Part shown: piece by piece, positions 8,145-15,552 of the stretch
Position numbering within the stretch: the first letter of the stretch is position 1
How the letters are laid out: every line of letters begins with the position of its first letter
Translations under genes and position numbers: made by a program
Notes under the pieces: generated by a model
The model's input: only the letters and a program-made list of their open reading frames with translations
Told to the model about the DNA's origin: nothing
Databases searched by the model: none
Origin: Bacteroidota bacterium
GTDB lineage: Bacteria; Bacteroidota; Ignavibacteria; Ignavibacteriales; Ignavibacteriaceae
Direction: 5' to 3'
Length of the DNA stretch: 64,000 nt
Assembly: GCA_020161395.1 (NCBI GenBank)
Contig: JAIUOE010000010.1
Span: 1 to 64,000, forward strand

Positions 8145-9065
8145 ATGAAAGAAACTTTAGAATTCCCCATAAATGTCGTCGCAAAACTTACAGGCCTTTC
8201 GTCCCATCTCATCAGGGCGTGGGAAAAAAGGTATTCTGCAATTACTCCGTCAAGAACAGGTACGAACAGGAGGGTATATACTGAAGAAGCGATCGAAAAG
8301 CTGAAATTGCTAAAGCTCCTCACCTCAAAAGGTTACTCGATAGGGAATGTGGCTTCCCTTGGTATATCGCGTCTCAAGGATATGCTGGGACAGCCGGAGC
8401 TTCACCACCATCTCCCCGGTGTGGAGCCCAAAAGTGAGGGAGACATCATCACACGATGCCTGAAAGCGATTGAGGAATACGACTCACAGAAACTCGAAAC
8501 AGAGCTGATTAAATCCTCACTTCAGTTTACCTTGCTGGAATTGTTCGACAAAGTGATTACTCCTCTCATGCATAAAACAGGTGACCTTTGGCGGGTTGGT
8601 AAACTAAGACCGGCACATGAGCATCTCGCAATTGAAACGATAAAAAGATTTCTGAGAGGAATTCAGGCAGGTTTCTCGATTCATTCTGCTGCCCCCGTCA
8701 TGGTGGTTTGTTCTCCGGCAAACCAGTTGCACGATCTCGGTGCATTCATGACCACATTCGCGGCTTCATCTGAAGGATGGAAAACCGTTTTTCTGGGTTC
8801 GAACCTTCCCGCAGAAGATATAGCAGCCGCTGCACTCCGGGTAAATGCAAAGGCTATTGCATTGAGCATCGTCTATCCGGATGACGATCCATATCTCTCC
8901 TCTGATATCCAGAAAATGGGGATTCTTCTTCCCAAAAGCATTAAAATCATCTTTGGCGGGCAATCGGTCTATGGCTACAAGAAGGAAATCGACAGCATTG
9001 GGGGTATTATAGCCGGAAATATGACCGCACTTCGGAATGTGATGCACTCGATTAGAAAAAAATAA
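8145..9065 (+). CDS. MerR-family regulator with B12-binding domain (CarH-like photoreceptor)
   Basis: The N-terminus is a MerR winged helix (residues 5-75; SSHLIRAWEKRY recognition region). Next comes a four-helix B12 cap domain with W149-x9-E159-H160, the exact W-x9-EH signature of the light-sensing CarH/LitR group. A Rossmann-type cobalamin domain follows, with axial-ligand candidate H196 and an FGG segment near residue 270. In CarH, adenosylcobalamin in the dark holds a DNA-bound tetramer and light breaks it. The usual acidic residue two positions before the axial histidine is a glutamine here (Q194-L-H-D-L-G). Length (306 aa) is normal. No carotenoid genes are near; a photolyase gene lies 8.5 kb downstream. 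Photoreceptor function is inferred from the motifs. Confidence 0.88.
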   Translation: MKETLEFPINVVAKLTGLSSHLIRAWEKRYSAITPSRTGTNRRVYTEEAIEKLKLLKLLTSKGYSIGNVASLGISRLKDMLGQPELHHHLPGVEPKSEGDIITRCLKAIEEYDSQKLETELIKSSLQFTLLELFDKVITPLMHKTGDLWRVGKLRPAHEHLAIETIKRFLRGIQAGFSIHSAAPVMVVCSPANQLHDLGAFMTTFAASSEGWKTVFLGSNLPAEDIAAAALRVNAKAIALSIVYPDDDPYLSSDIQKMGILLPKSIKIIFGGQSVYGYKKEIDSIGGIIAGNMTALRNVMHSIRKK

Positions 9066-9179
9066 AAAATTTCACCTGTTTTTTTCCGAAATTTCATAAC
9101 TTTATTAACCGGTTTTCAGCCTTTTTTGGCAGCGCCGAGGGCGGAAACAATCAGTTAATTTTTTACCGGCAGGCATAAT

Positions 9180-9680
9180 ATGAATACTAAAGACGACAGG
9201 AAAAAAAGATCCGGGAAGTTTCGCGGAATTGAAGAAGATTACCCCGGATTCGAAAAATTCAGGAAGAACAATAAATTTTACCCCGGGTATCCTCCTGATG
9301 CAAGCAAAGAAGCGATTCAAAAAATAGAATCTCAGCAGTTCGGTACAGGCCACCTTGTACACGACAGTAAAGTCCTTTTTGACGGCGACAGATCTGAAAA
9401 CACTTATAAAGAATTCAGACCCGGTGTCGTCGGAAATCCACCCACCAAAAGCAACCGGTTCCTGACCGGCTGGTTCCCCTGCAGTACAGGGAGTTTCCAT
9501 CGCAAGCGCTCCGAGACTGTTTTTCTTGACACTGACAACGACGGCATCGACCGCAAATGCTACATCCTCCTGAAGTATCGACAATTTTTTAAGTATTCAA
9601 CACTCGTGGAAAAGAAATTCGAGATTTCGGAGCAAAAGAAAACTGAACTTAAAAATAAAATGAACAATTTGGACGGATAA
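9180..9680 (+). CDS. Unknown 166-aa protein leading the sigma/MazF-like/Lon operon
   Basis: I do not recognise this protein. It is hydrophilic, with a basic N-terminus (KDDRKKRSGKFRG), a Pro/Tyr-rich stretch (residues 35-45), an acidic DTDNDGID segment near residue 120 and a Lys-rich helical tail. It has two cysteines (in FPCS and RKCY) and no signal peptide or membrane helix. The stop codon lies four bases before the next ATG, so it belongs to the same operon as the sigma-like, MazF-like and Lon-like genes. It could be an accessory, substrate or regulator of that module. A minus-strand frame overlaps much of it but lacks operon context; the plus-strand frame is preferred because of the tight spacing. 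Confidence 0.6.
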   Translation: MNTKDDRKKRSGKFRGIEEDYPGFEKFRKNNKFYPGYPPDASKEAIQKIESQQFGTGHLVHDSKVLFDGDRSENTYKEFRPGVVGNPPTKSNRFLTGWFPCSTGSFHRKRSETVFLDTDNDGIDRKCYILLKYRQFFKYSTLVEKKFEISEQKKTELKNKMNNLDG

Positions 9681-9684
9681 GAAA

Positions 9685-10704
9685 ATGGGGAAAAAGAATA
9701 AAATGAGCGAAGCAGAAAGATTTTTCAGAATGCTTAAACAGGATGATTCGCTGACATATGCCGAAATATCAGCGGCTTATGCTTGGTTCACAGGCTTTTT
9801 TGAGAAGAGAGCAAGGCAAACACTTTTTAATTTTGATGAATGGCAGGTTTTGAATGCCATGTCGGGTGTACTCGAGTCGCTTTTCACTACTTTCCGCGGA
9901 GAGGAAGCTCCCGACGATCCTGAAGCTTACCTGAGGATCACTATAGCGAACGCCTTAAAACCCCTTTATGGTGATAAAGCCGATGCAAACCGGATTGCCA
10001 CAAGAAAAAAATATGCAAAAATTTTGCAAAGTTTGGAAAACGAGGGCAGAATTTACTCTAATGATACAAAGGTCAGTGTGAATAATGTGTTCGATCAGCC
10101 TGGGCTCAGTGAAGAATCCATTTATGGTTACATTTGGCAACTCGCTGATGATGACACAAAACTTGATGCAGTGTTCATTCTCGAACTCCTGACATTAATC
10201 AATGGACCGGTTGAAGAACAATTATTGCTCAATCAGTTGGTTAATTACTCAAGAGGCATAAAAAACACTGAGGTTAGAATTGACGGAGACGAAGATCCGG
10301 AGAATGAAACACCGGAATATGAAGCAAAGGATACAAATTTTTGGGCGGATAAGGAGCTTGAAATAAAAGATTTTATGGATAATGTTATGTCGGAAATTGA
10401 GCAAGAAGCCAATTCAGATAAAATATTGAGCGAAGAAGTTTTTATGCAGCTCCTTTATTTATCGATGAGCAACAAAACCAGCAAAGAAATCGGAAAAATT
10501 GCAGGAATGACTCAGAAAAATGTTGAATACTACATATCCGAGCGGGCAAACAGAGCGATGAGATGCCACATAAAGGATTGGACTAAAGAACTTGCTGATC
10601 TATTATGGGACTACAGCGAGGAAACCGTGCTCGCCCTGTTGCAGGATGAACTGACTGTGAGACTAAAGGATAAATACCATGTATATCTACAGGGAATTAA
10701 TTGA
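9685..10704 (+). CDS. Sigma-70-like protein (ECF-type regions 2 and 4)
   Basis: A 339-residue protein. Residues 30-110 resemble sigma region 2: a helix with FFEKRARQTLF, an acidic stretch, then DDPEAYLRITIANAL followed by basic RIATRKK, similar to the AYLxxIAxN...RR pattern of ECF factors. Residues 250-296 resemble region 4: a helix, then TSKEIGKIAGMTQKNVEYYISERANRA as the helix-turn-helix. Between them is an unusually long, acidic linker of about 140 residues (IDGDEDPENETPEYEAKD), and the C-terminus extends beyond region 4. It would direct RNA polymerase to specific promoters. The next gene encodes a MazF-like protein that may be its anti-sigma factor. The match is by pattern only; the protein is divergent and longer than usual ECF factors (about 200 aa). 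Confidence 0.6.
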   Translation: MGKKNKMSEAERFFRMLKQDDSLTYAEISAAYAWFTGFFEKRARQTLFNFDEWQVLNAMSGVLESLFTTFRGEEAPDDPEAYLRITIANALKPLYGDKADANRIATRKKYAKILQSLENEGRIYSNDTKVSVNNVFDQPGLSEESIYGYIWQLADDDTKLDAVFILELLTLINGPVEEQLLLNQLVNYSRGIKNTEVRIDGDEDPENETPEYEAKDTNFWADKELEIKDFMDNVMSEIEQEANSDKILSEEVFMQLLYLSMSNKTSKEIGKIAGMTQKNVEYYISERANRAMRCHIKDWTKELADLLWDYSEETVLALLQDELTVRLKDKYHVYLQGIN

Positions 10705-10752
10705 TGAAAATTGTGCTATTGTTGCAGAAATGTGAAGCAAGGAGTGTCTGAT

Positions 10753-11757
10753 ATGGACAAAAAAGAGAAAAAGATGATCAAACAAAAAAGTGTGATGCCT
10801 GATTTGGAGCAATTCAAAAAGATGGTGGAAAAAGCCCGGGCGGCTGTGTACGAAAAACCTGATGAGATAAAACCGGGACAAATATGGGGAATTACAGGCA
10901 AGGAATACCGGTTTGTAGTTTTGTCTTCTCCAGAAGACTCCATTACAGGAAAAGATGTAAGAGTTGTTCCGGTAACACATAAGGTTCACATGGCAACCGA
11001 AACAGATGTGATACTTCCTGAAGATTTCGTTTATTATTCCGAATCTGTAGTTCTTCCGTTTCAGGTTACAAACATCATGAAGGAAAGACTCGACCTTTAT
11101 CACGGCGAGCTTAAAAAAGATATCACCGATTTCCTCCTCAAAACCGACAACAAAGGTGAGCTGGCGACACTTCCCAATTTCACACGCCAGGGCAGGAACG
11201 ATCCTTACGACCCCATAATCTTTGAATACAACGAAAACCTCAGGGAAGAGTTGTTCAGCTTTGCTCAGGAAGTTTTTCATGCTGCAGATCTGGTTGAAGA
11301 TGAGGAGAGGGTAACGGTTTTTGACACTGTAGAGAAAACATTACTGGAATTCCTGGGTTTCCTGAAGAATGCTCTCGCCTCTCCGGAACCTGAATATATG
11401 ATGATGATGGCAATGACACCCGAGAGACCGGATTTCAATCCCAGAGCGAAAAACAAGAAAATTCTTCTGAAAAGTCACGACAACATTTCAATCGCTCTTG
11501 CCACCATAAGCTCCGAGCCGGTAATGGTTTTCACAGCATTAAATCTGGAGGACGACAGAGATTTGACGGGTGTCAGAATCACTCTAACAAGCGGAGACGG
11601 TGAAGGGAGCTATTCTGATTTTCATGATGGAAATTTTGGTTCCAGACAGATTAATTTTCTGATTCCTGAAAATATAGTTCAAAATATGAAAAATGGTTTT
11701 GTTCTAACCTATAAACTCGCCGGTCAGGCGTTTGAATTACCTGTCAATTTCAAATAA
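10753..11757 (+). CDS. MazF/PemK-like domain protein, candidate anti-sigma factor and protease substrate
   Basis: A 334-residue protein. I chose this ATG because AAGGAG (10739-10744) lies eight bases upstream; a TTG at 10711 would add 14 cysteine-rich residues. Residues 38-125 resemble the MazF/PemK barrel: IKPGQIWGI, a strand with RFVVLSS, then VRVVPVT and a later VVLPFQVTNI block. Catalytic residues of MazF toxins cannot be assigned. A helical region follows (150-210), then a methionine-rich linker (residues 216-219 are MMMM) and a beta-rich C-terminal domain (235-334). Placed between a sigma-like and a Lon-like gene, it resembles CalpT, a MazF-fold anti-sigma factor cut by a Lon protease. 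That role is inferred from context. Confidence 0.55.
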   Translation: MDKKEKKMIKQKSVMPDLEQFKKMVEKARAAVYEKPDEIKPGQIWGITGKEYRFVVLSSPEDSITGKDVRVVPVTHKVHMATETDVILPEDFVYYSESVVLPFQVTNIMKERLDLYHGELKKDITDFLLKTDNKGELATLPNFTRQGRNDPYDPIIFEYNENLREELFSFAQEVFHAADLVEDEERVTVFDTVEKTLLEFLGFLKNALASPEPEYMMMMAMTPERPDFNPRAKNKKILLKSHDNISIALATISSEPVMVFTALNLEDDRDLTGVRITLTSGDGEGSYSDFHDGNFGSRQINFLIPENIVQNMKNGFVLTYKLAGQAFELPVNFK

Positions 11758-11765
11758 GAGAGCAA

Positions 11766-13001
11766 ATGTCCGGTAAAATTAACAGGATCATCAATAAACT
11801 CAGACAATACAACAATGGTTTTGATGTAGCAATCTCCGAGTACCAGCAAAAAGACAAGGAAGAGAGGGTGGATTTTTTCCTTCGAATCCGGGATGAATAT
11901 TTAACGGGAATCAGTGGACGCAGGTTAAAAGAGGATACCAAGAAGAGATTTCTGCAAATGGTATATCCCGACCAGGATGTTACATCTGAACTTCAAATTT
12001 GCAGCCGGTTCAGCCCGGTTGAATCACTTCAAATTGGCGAAACATACCTTGCAACCTACTTCTCCGAAACAACCGGAGGAGCAGCTTACAGGATGAAATT
12101 AGTTGCACAGAAAGCAACATCTCCGTCACAGATTGAAAGGAAATCTGTAAGTCCTGCTCTGACAATGATTTCCAATTTGATAAATGAAATCATCAAAGAA
12201 AAAAAGTTTTTTGTTGCAAGGAGCCATTTATTCAACTTCGAACCTGTAGTCTTCGATGCGTTTGATGTATATGTTGATGATATAAAAATAAAGGGAAGAT
12301 CACACGAACTTCCAATGGCTATGGCACTCCTTTCTACAGTTTTTAAGAGAGCCCTTCCGGCAAATGTGGCTTTTACGGGTGCATTAAATGAGTATGGAAA
12401 GATTGAGAGAGTATCCGGTTTAACTGAAAAGATTAAAGCCTTCATCAATGAATATCCTGAGGTTGATACTCTATATATTCCGAAACAGAACGAATTCGAC
12501 AAATATTTTCGTCCTGATAACATCAAAATAGTACCCGTTGACCGTTTCTCTGATTTGATGAAAATTATATTCCCCGATTTTAGTGAGATAATTGAGGGGG
12601 ACATCGAGGAAAAAATTTACTTTGAGGTGGTGAAGGATGTCGAACTAAGCCTGCCCAAGGATATGCCGGGAAAGATGGATACGCCAAAAGCAGTTTTGTT
12701 CACTTTGCAATATTCCTATGTCGGTGATCTTGGAACCGGAGTTATGAACAAGCTCAACCTTGTGGAAGAAATAAGAAAGAATACGAGTGGAGATTCTGAC
12801 TGGTTTATTCTTGACAATGTCAGACCAAACTGGTTTGTAGCTTTTCTGGCGGGAAAATTTTTTAATAAATGTTCGGTGTTTGCCATAACCAGTAAAAGTG
12901 ACGGATTTCAGAATGCTGTAGTCATTTTCAAGAGGGGAAATGTGGGCGTGAAACCGGGGGATAGAATTCCTTACACAATAAAAAAGGCTTCGGACACCTA
13001 A
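11766..13001 (+). CDS. Lon-type (S16) protease without AAA+ domain, with Csx3-like C-terminal domain
   Basis: A 411-residue protein. Residues 1-130 are helical and unassigned, with no membrane helix. Residues 130-270 match the Lon proteolytic domain: IKGRSHELPMAMALL, VAFTGALNEYGKIERVSGL and EKIKAF. S179 and K222 form the catalytic dyad, 43 residues apart as in E. coli Lon (S679/K722). There is no Walker motif or AAA+ module, so it should cut specific folded or disordered targets. Residues 307-407 resemble Csx3, a CARF-like cyclic oligoadenylate fold: RPNWFVAFLAGKF, VFAITS, AVVIF and the closing KPGDRI. The histidines of the AHKYH segment in Csx3 ring nucleases are absent, so ligand sensing rather than cleavage is suggested. 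Its stop codon overlaps that of priA by four bases. Confidence 0.75.
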   Translation: MSGKINRIINKLRQYNNGFDVAISEYQQKDKEERVDFFLRIRDEYLTGISGRRLKEDTKKRFLQMVYPDQDVTSELQICSRFSPVESLQIGETYLATYFSETTGGAAYRMKLVAQKATSPSQIERKSVSPALTMISNLINEIIKEKKFFVARSHLFNFEPVVFDAFDVYVDDIKIKGRSHELPMAMALLSTVFKRALPANVAFTGALNEYGKIERVSGLTEKIKAFINEYPEVDTLYIPKQNEFDKYFRPDNIKIVPVDRFSDLMKIIFPDFSEIIEGDIEEKIYFEVVKDVELSLPKDMPGKMDTPKAVLFTLQYSYVGDLGTGVMNKLNLVEEIRKNTSGDSDWFILDNVRPNWFVAFLAGKFFNKCSVFAITSKSDGFQNAVVIFKRGNVGVKPGDRIPYTIKKASDT

Positions 13002-15472
13002 ACCACTGAATAGGGATTCATATCAAAGACAATTCTGATATCTTTGTGTTTTGATTTTTTCCGCCAGATTTCGTGAGCTTTGGTAATGGTTTCTCTAAGG
13101 ATTGAAGCAGAGGGATCGACCTTTTTGGAAGTTTTTATGAGCATCTGGAAGCGAAACTCGTTTTTCAGTTTTGAGAGGACTGCCGCAGAGGGGGGAAGAA
13201 TTGAGACATTTCTGTTGTAATTAAACATCTCTTTGTACAAATCAATAAGGGCATTACTTGCCTTTATCGGGTCTTTATCCTTTGTCTCGGCGAGGCAGAG
13301 GTTTGAGAACGGGGGATAGAGCCTGAATTCGCGACTTTGCACATCCCTGTTAAAAAATCCCGGATAATCGCCATTCAACACCAGCTTAAGGAGGGGATGA
13401 TTCGAATCATAAGTCTGGATAATCACTTCACCGGGGAGGTTGCTTCTGCCCGCCCTGCCGCTGACCTGAGTCAGCATCTGAAAAGTTCTCTCCTCTGCTC
13501 TGAAATCGGGCATCCATAATGAAGCCTCCGCTGAAATCACACCGACGAGGGTAACGCGGGGGAAATCAAGTCCTTTCGAAACCATCTGAGTTCCTACCAG
13601 CACATCAATTTCACCATCCCTGAATTTATTCAGAATCTCTCCAAGTTTCCCTTTTTCCGAGATTGTATCGGAGTCAATTCTTTCAATCCGGGCATCGGGG
13701 AAATATGACTGCAATTCATCTTCCACTCTCTCAGTGCCCGTCCCAAATAGTTTCACATTTCGGGAGCCGCATACTGTGCACGCTTTTGGCATTGGTTTTA
13801 CGGAGTTGCAATAGTGACATTTGATGTTGTTCGTTTTTATGTGGTAGATCATTCCCACAGAGCAGTTGTCACACTTTTCAAGGTTGCCACACTCGACACA
13901 GTAAACCTGAGTGGCAAACCCCCGTCTGTTTTGGAGGAGAATAACCCCTTCCCCCTTTTTGATTTTCTCATCGATTTTACTCAGAAGGAGCTTCGAGAAG
14001 ACATTCTCCATCTCTCCTTTTTTCTTCATTTCGGTGGTGTTTACAAGTTTTAAGTCGGGAAGTGTAGCACCATCAACTCTTTCGGGGAGTTCGAGAAGTG
14101 TGTATTTGCCTGAACGGGCATTATGCATCGACTCGATGGAGGGGGTGGCAGAGCCCATCAAAATTGGACAGTCATTGTGCTTTGCGAGAACCACTGCAGC
14201 ATCCCGGGCATGATATTTCGGGGGTATTTCCTCCTGTTTGTAACTGGAATCGTGTTCCTCATCCACTATTATCAGGCCGATATCATTCAGCGGTGCAAAC
14301 AGAGCCGAGCGCGCACCTGTGACAACCTTGCACTTTCCCGATGCTATTCTCATCCATGCATCATGCCTCTCTCCCGGGGAGACCCTGCTGTGAATTACTG
14401 CAACCTTATCTCCGAAATTTTGAACGAGTCTCGCCGTCATTTGAGGAGTCAGCGAGATTTCAGGAACGAGAAGGAGGCAACTTTCCCCCTTTGCAATGGT
14501 CTTCTTTATCAGTTCGATATAAACCTGGGTTTTACCGCTTCCCGTTACTCCATGAAGCAGAAAGGGTTTGAAACTTTTATTTGTAATATGCACAGAAACG
14601 GCAGAGATCACTTTTTCCTGGTCCGGTGAGAGATCGAACTGCTTCAATTCCTCGTTGTAGGTTTCGTGGTAAACTCTGTCAACCACCTTGTCATAAACCT
14701 CCACAAGACCTTTTTCCACAAGTCCGTTTATGGAACTTGAAGAGCCTGATACCACTTTTAGCAGTTTTCCCGAGGGGGCTTCCTTCGTTCTGAAAGATGC
14801 AAGCTTCAGAAGCACAGTAACCTGTTTAGGGGAGCGTCTCTCGATTTCGGGTATCACCGAATATATCTCTTCAAGTGATTTTGCAAGTCTGACATACCGT
14901 TCGGTTTTGGTTTTAACCTTGGGCTTGCTTAGTCCGTCATCGATAGTGAGAATTCCCTCCTGCTCCATTTTCTTCAAAGGATTGATTATCGACTTCACAC
15001 CCGTCAGATTTTGGAGTTGTTTTAGGGTATATTTCTCCTTCTTCAGAAGCAGATCCATCACTTTGTATCGTGTGGATGAGGTGTTTTTTTCATTTCCGAT
15101 AAATTTCTCGATCGTTTCACGGTCGGAGTAAACAATTTTTTCAGACTGAATGGAAGTGCCGTAGGGGTCGGTAAGTTTTAGTGCCTCTCCGAGCGAACTC
15201 ATGTAAAAAGAAGAGAGCCACTGATAAAATTTCAACTTTTTTTCGTCAAAAACGGGATGCTTGTCGAGTACCCGAATAATTTTTTTGATTTTACTCAGAT
15301 CATCAAAGGGGGGGTCATCCGTCATCCCGACAATAAATCCCGTTAGAGTTCTCTGACCAAAAGGGGCAACCACCCGTTTCCCGATCTCCACTTCATCATA
15401 AAGCGTTACCGGAACCGAGTAGGTAAAAAGAGAATCAACCGGAAGCGGGAAAGATACCTGGAGGAAACGCAT
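12998..15472 (-). CDS. priA: Primosomal protein N' (replication restart helicase PriA)
   Basis: A superfamily 2 DNA helicase that recognises stalled forks and reloads the replisome. The N-terminal 3'-DNA-binding domain begins with FLQVSFPLPVDSLFTYSVP. Walker A is GVTGSGKT (308-315) and the Walker B/DEAH-type box is DEEH (404-407). The zinc-binding insertion has the full set of cysteine pairs (CVECGNLEKCDNC, then CHYC and CTVC). Helicase motifs V and VI are present (GTQMVSKGLDFPRV and QVSGRAGR). Length (824 aa) is normal. It converges on the Lon-like gene with a four-base overlap of the two stop codons. The upstream intergenic region holds an inverted pair of heptamer arrays. Confidence 0.97.
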   Translation of the reverse strand: MRFLQVSFPLPVDSLFTYSVPVTLYDEVEIGKRVVAPFGQRTLTGFIVGMTDDPPFDDLSKIKKIIRVLDKHPVFDEKKLKFYQWLSSFYMSSLGEALKLTDPYGTSIQSEKIVYSDRETIEKFIGNEKNTSSTRYKVMDLLLKKEKYTLKQLQNLTGVKSIINPLKKMEQEGILTIDDGLSKPKVKTKTERYVRLAKSLEEIYSVIPEIERRSPKQVTVLLKLASFRTKEAPSGKLLKVVSGSSSSINGLVEKGLVEVYDKVVDRVYHETYNEELKQFDLSPDQEKVISAVSVHITNKSFKPFLLHGVTGSGKTQVYIELIKKTIAKGESCLLLVPEISLTPQMTARLVQNFGDKVAVIHSRVSPGERHDAWMRIASGKCKVVTGARSALFAPLNDIGLIIVDEEHDSSYKQEEIPPKYHARDAAVVLAKHNDCPILMGSATPSIESMHNARSGKYTLLELPERVDGATLPDLKLVNTTEMKKKGEMENVFSKLLLSKIDEKIKKGEGVILLQNRRGFATQVYCVECGNLEKCDNCSVGMIYHIKTNNIKCHYCNSVKPMPKACTVCGSRNVKLFGTGTERVEDELQSYFPDARIERIDSDTISEKGKLGEILNKFRDGEIDVLVGTQMVSKGLDFPRVTLVGVISAEASLWMPDFRAEERTFQMLTQVSGRAGRSNLPGEVIIQTYDSNHPLLKLVLNGDYPGFFNRDVQSREFRLYPPFSNLCLAETKDKDPIKASNALIDLYKEMFNYNRNVSILPPSAAVLSKLKNEFRFQMLIKTSKKVDPSASILRETITKAHEIWRKKSKHKDIRIVFDMNPYSVV

Positions 15473-15480
15473 TTTTAATT

Positions 15481-15552
15481 ATGAGTTATGAGTTATAAGT
15501 TATGAGTTAGAACCAAAATTAAATAATAACTCATAACTCATAATTCATAACT
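15481..15552. repeat. Inverted pair of heptamer arrays between priA and the lipoprotein gene
   Basis: The left arm is four 7-bp units, ATGAGTT, ATGAGTT, ATAAGTT and ATGAGTT (15481-15508). The right arm is AACTCAT, AACTCAT, AATTCAT plus AACT (15528-15552). The arms are reverse complements with two mismatches in 25 bp and a 19-base spacer, so the element can form a strong hairpin. The right arm overlaps the last base pairs of the lipoprotein stop codon. Confidence 0.8.

Noticed and set aside
9105-9584. Minus-strand frame of 159 codons opposite the 166-aa gene
   Set aside because: The plus-strand frame has tight four-base spacing to the next gene and charged coding-like composition, while the minus-strand frame has no motif and no operon context.
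10711-10752. TTG start adding 14 residues to the MazF-like protein
   Set aside because: The ATG at 10753 has AAGGAG at good spacing, while the extra residues (CYCCRNVK) look like translated leader.
10687-11280. Minus-strand frame of 197 codons inside the MazF-like gene
   Set aside because: No domain or context; it lies opposite a frame with a good ribosome binding site and a recognisable fold.
14123-14629. Plus-strand frame of 168 codons inside priA
   Set aside because: Shadow of the priA helicase core, which has clear conserved motifs on the other strand.
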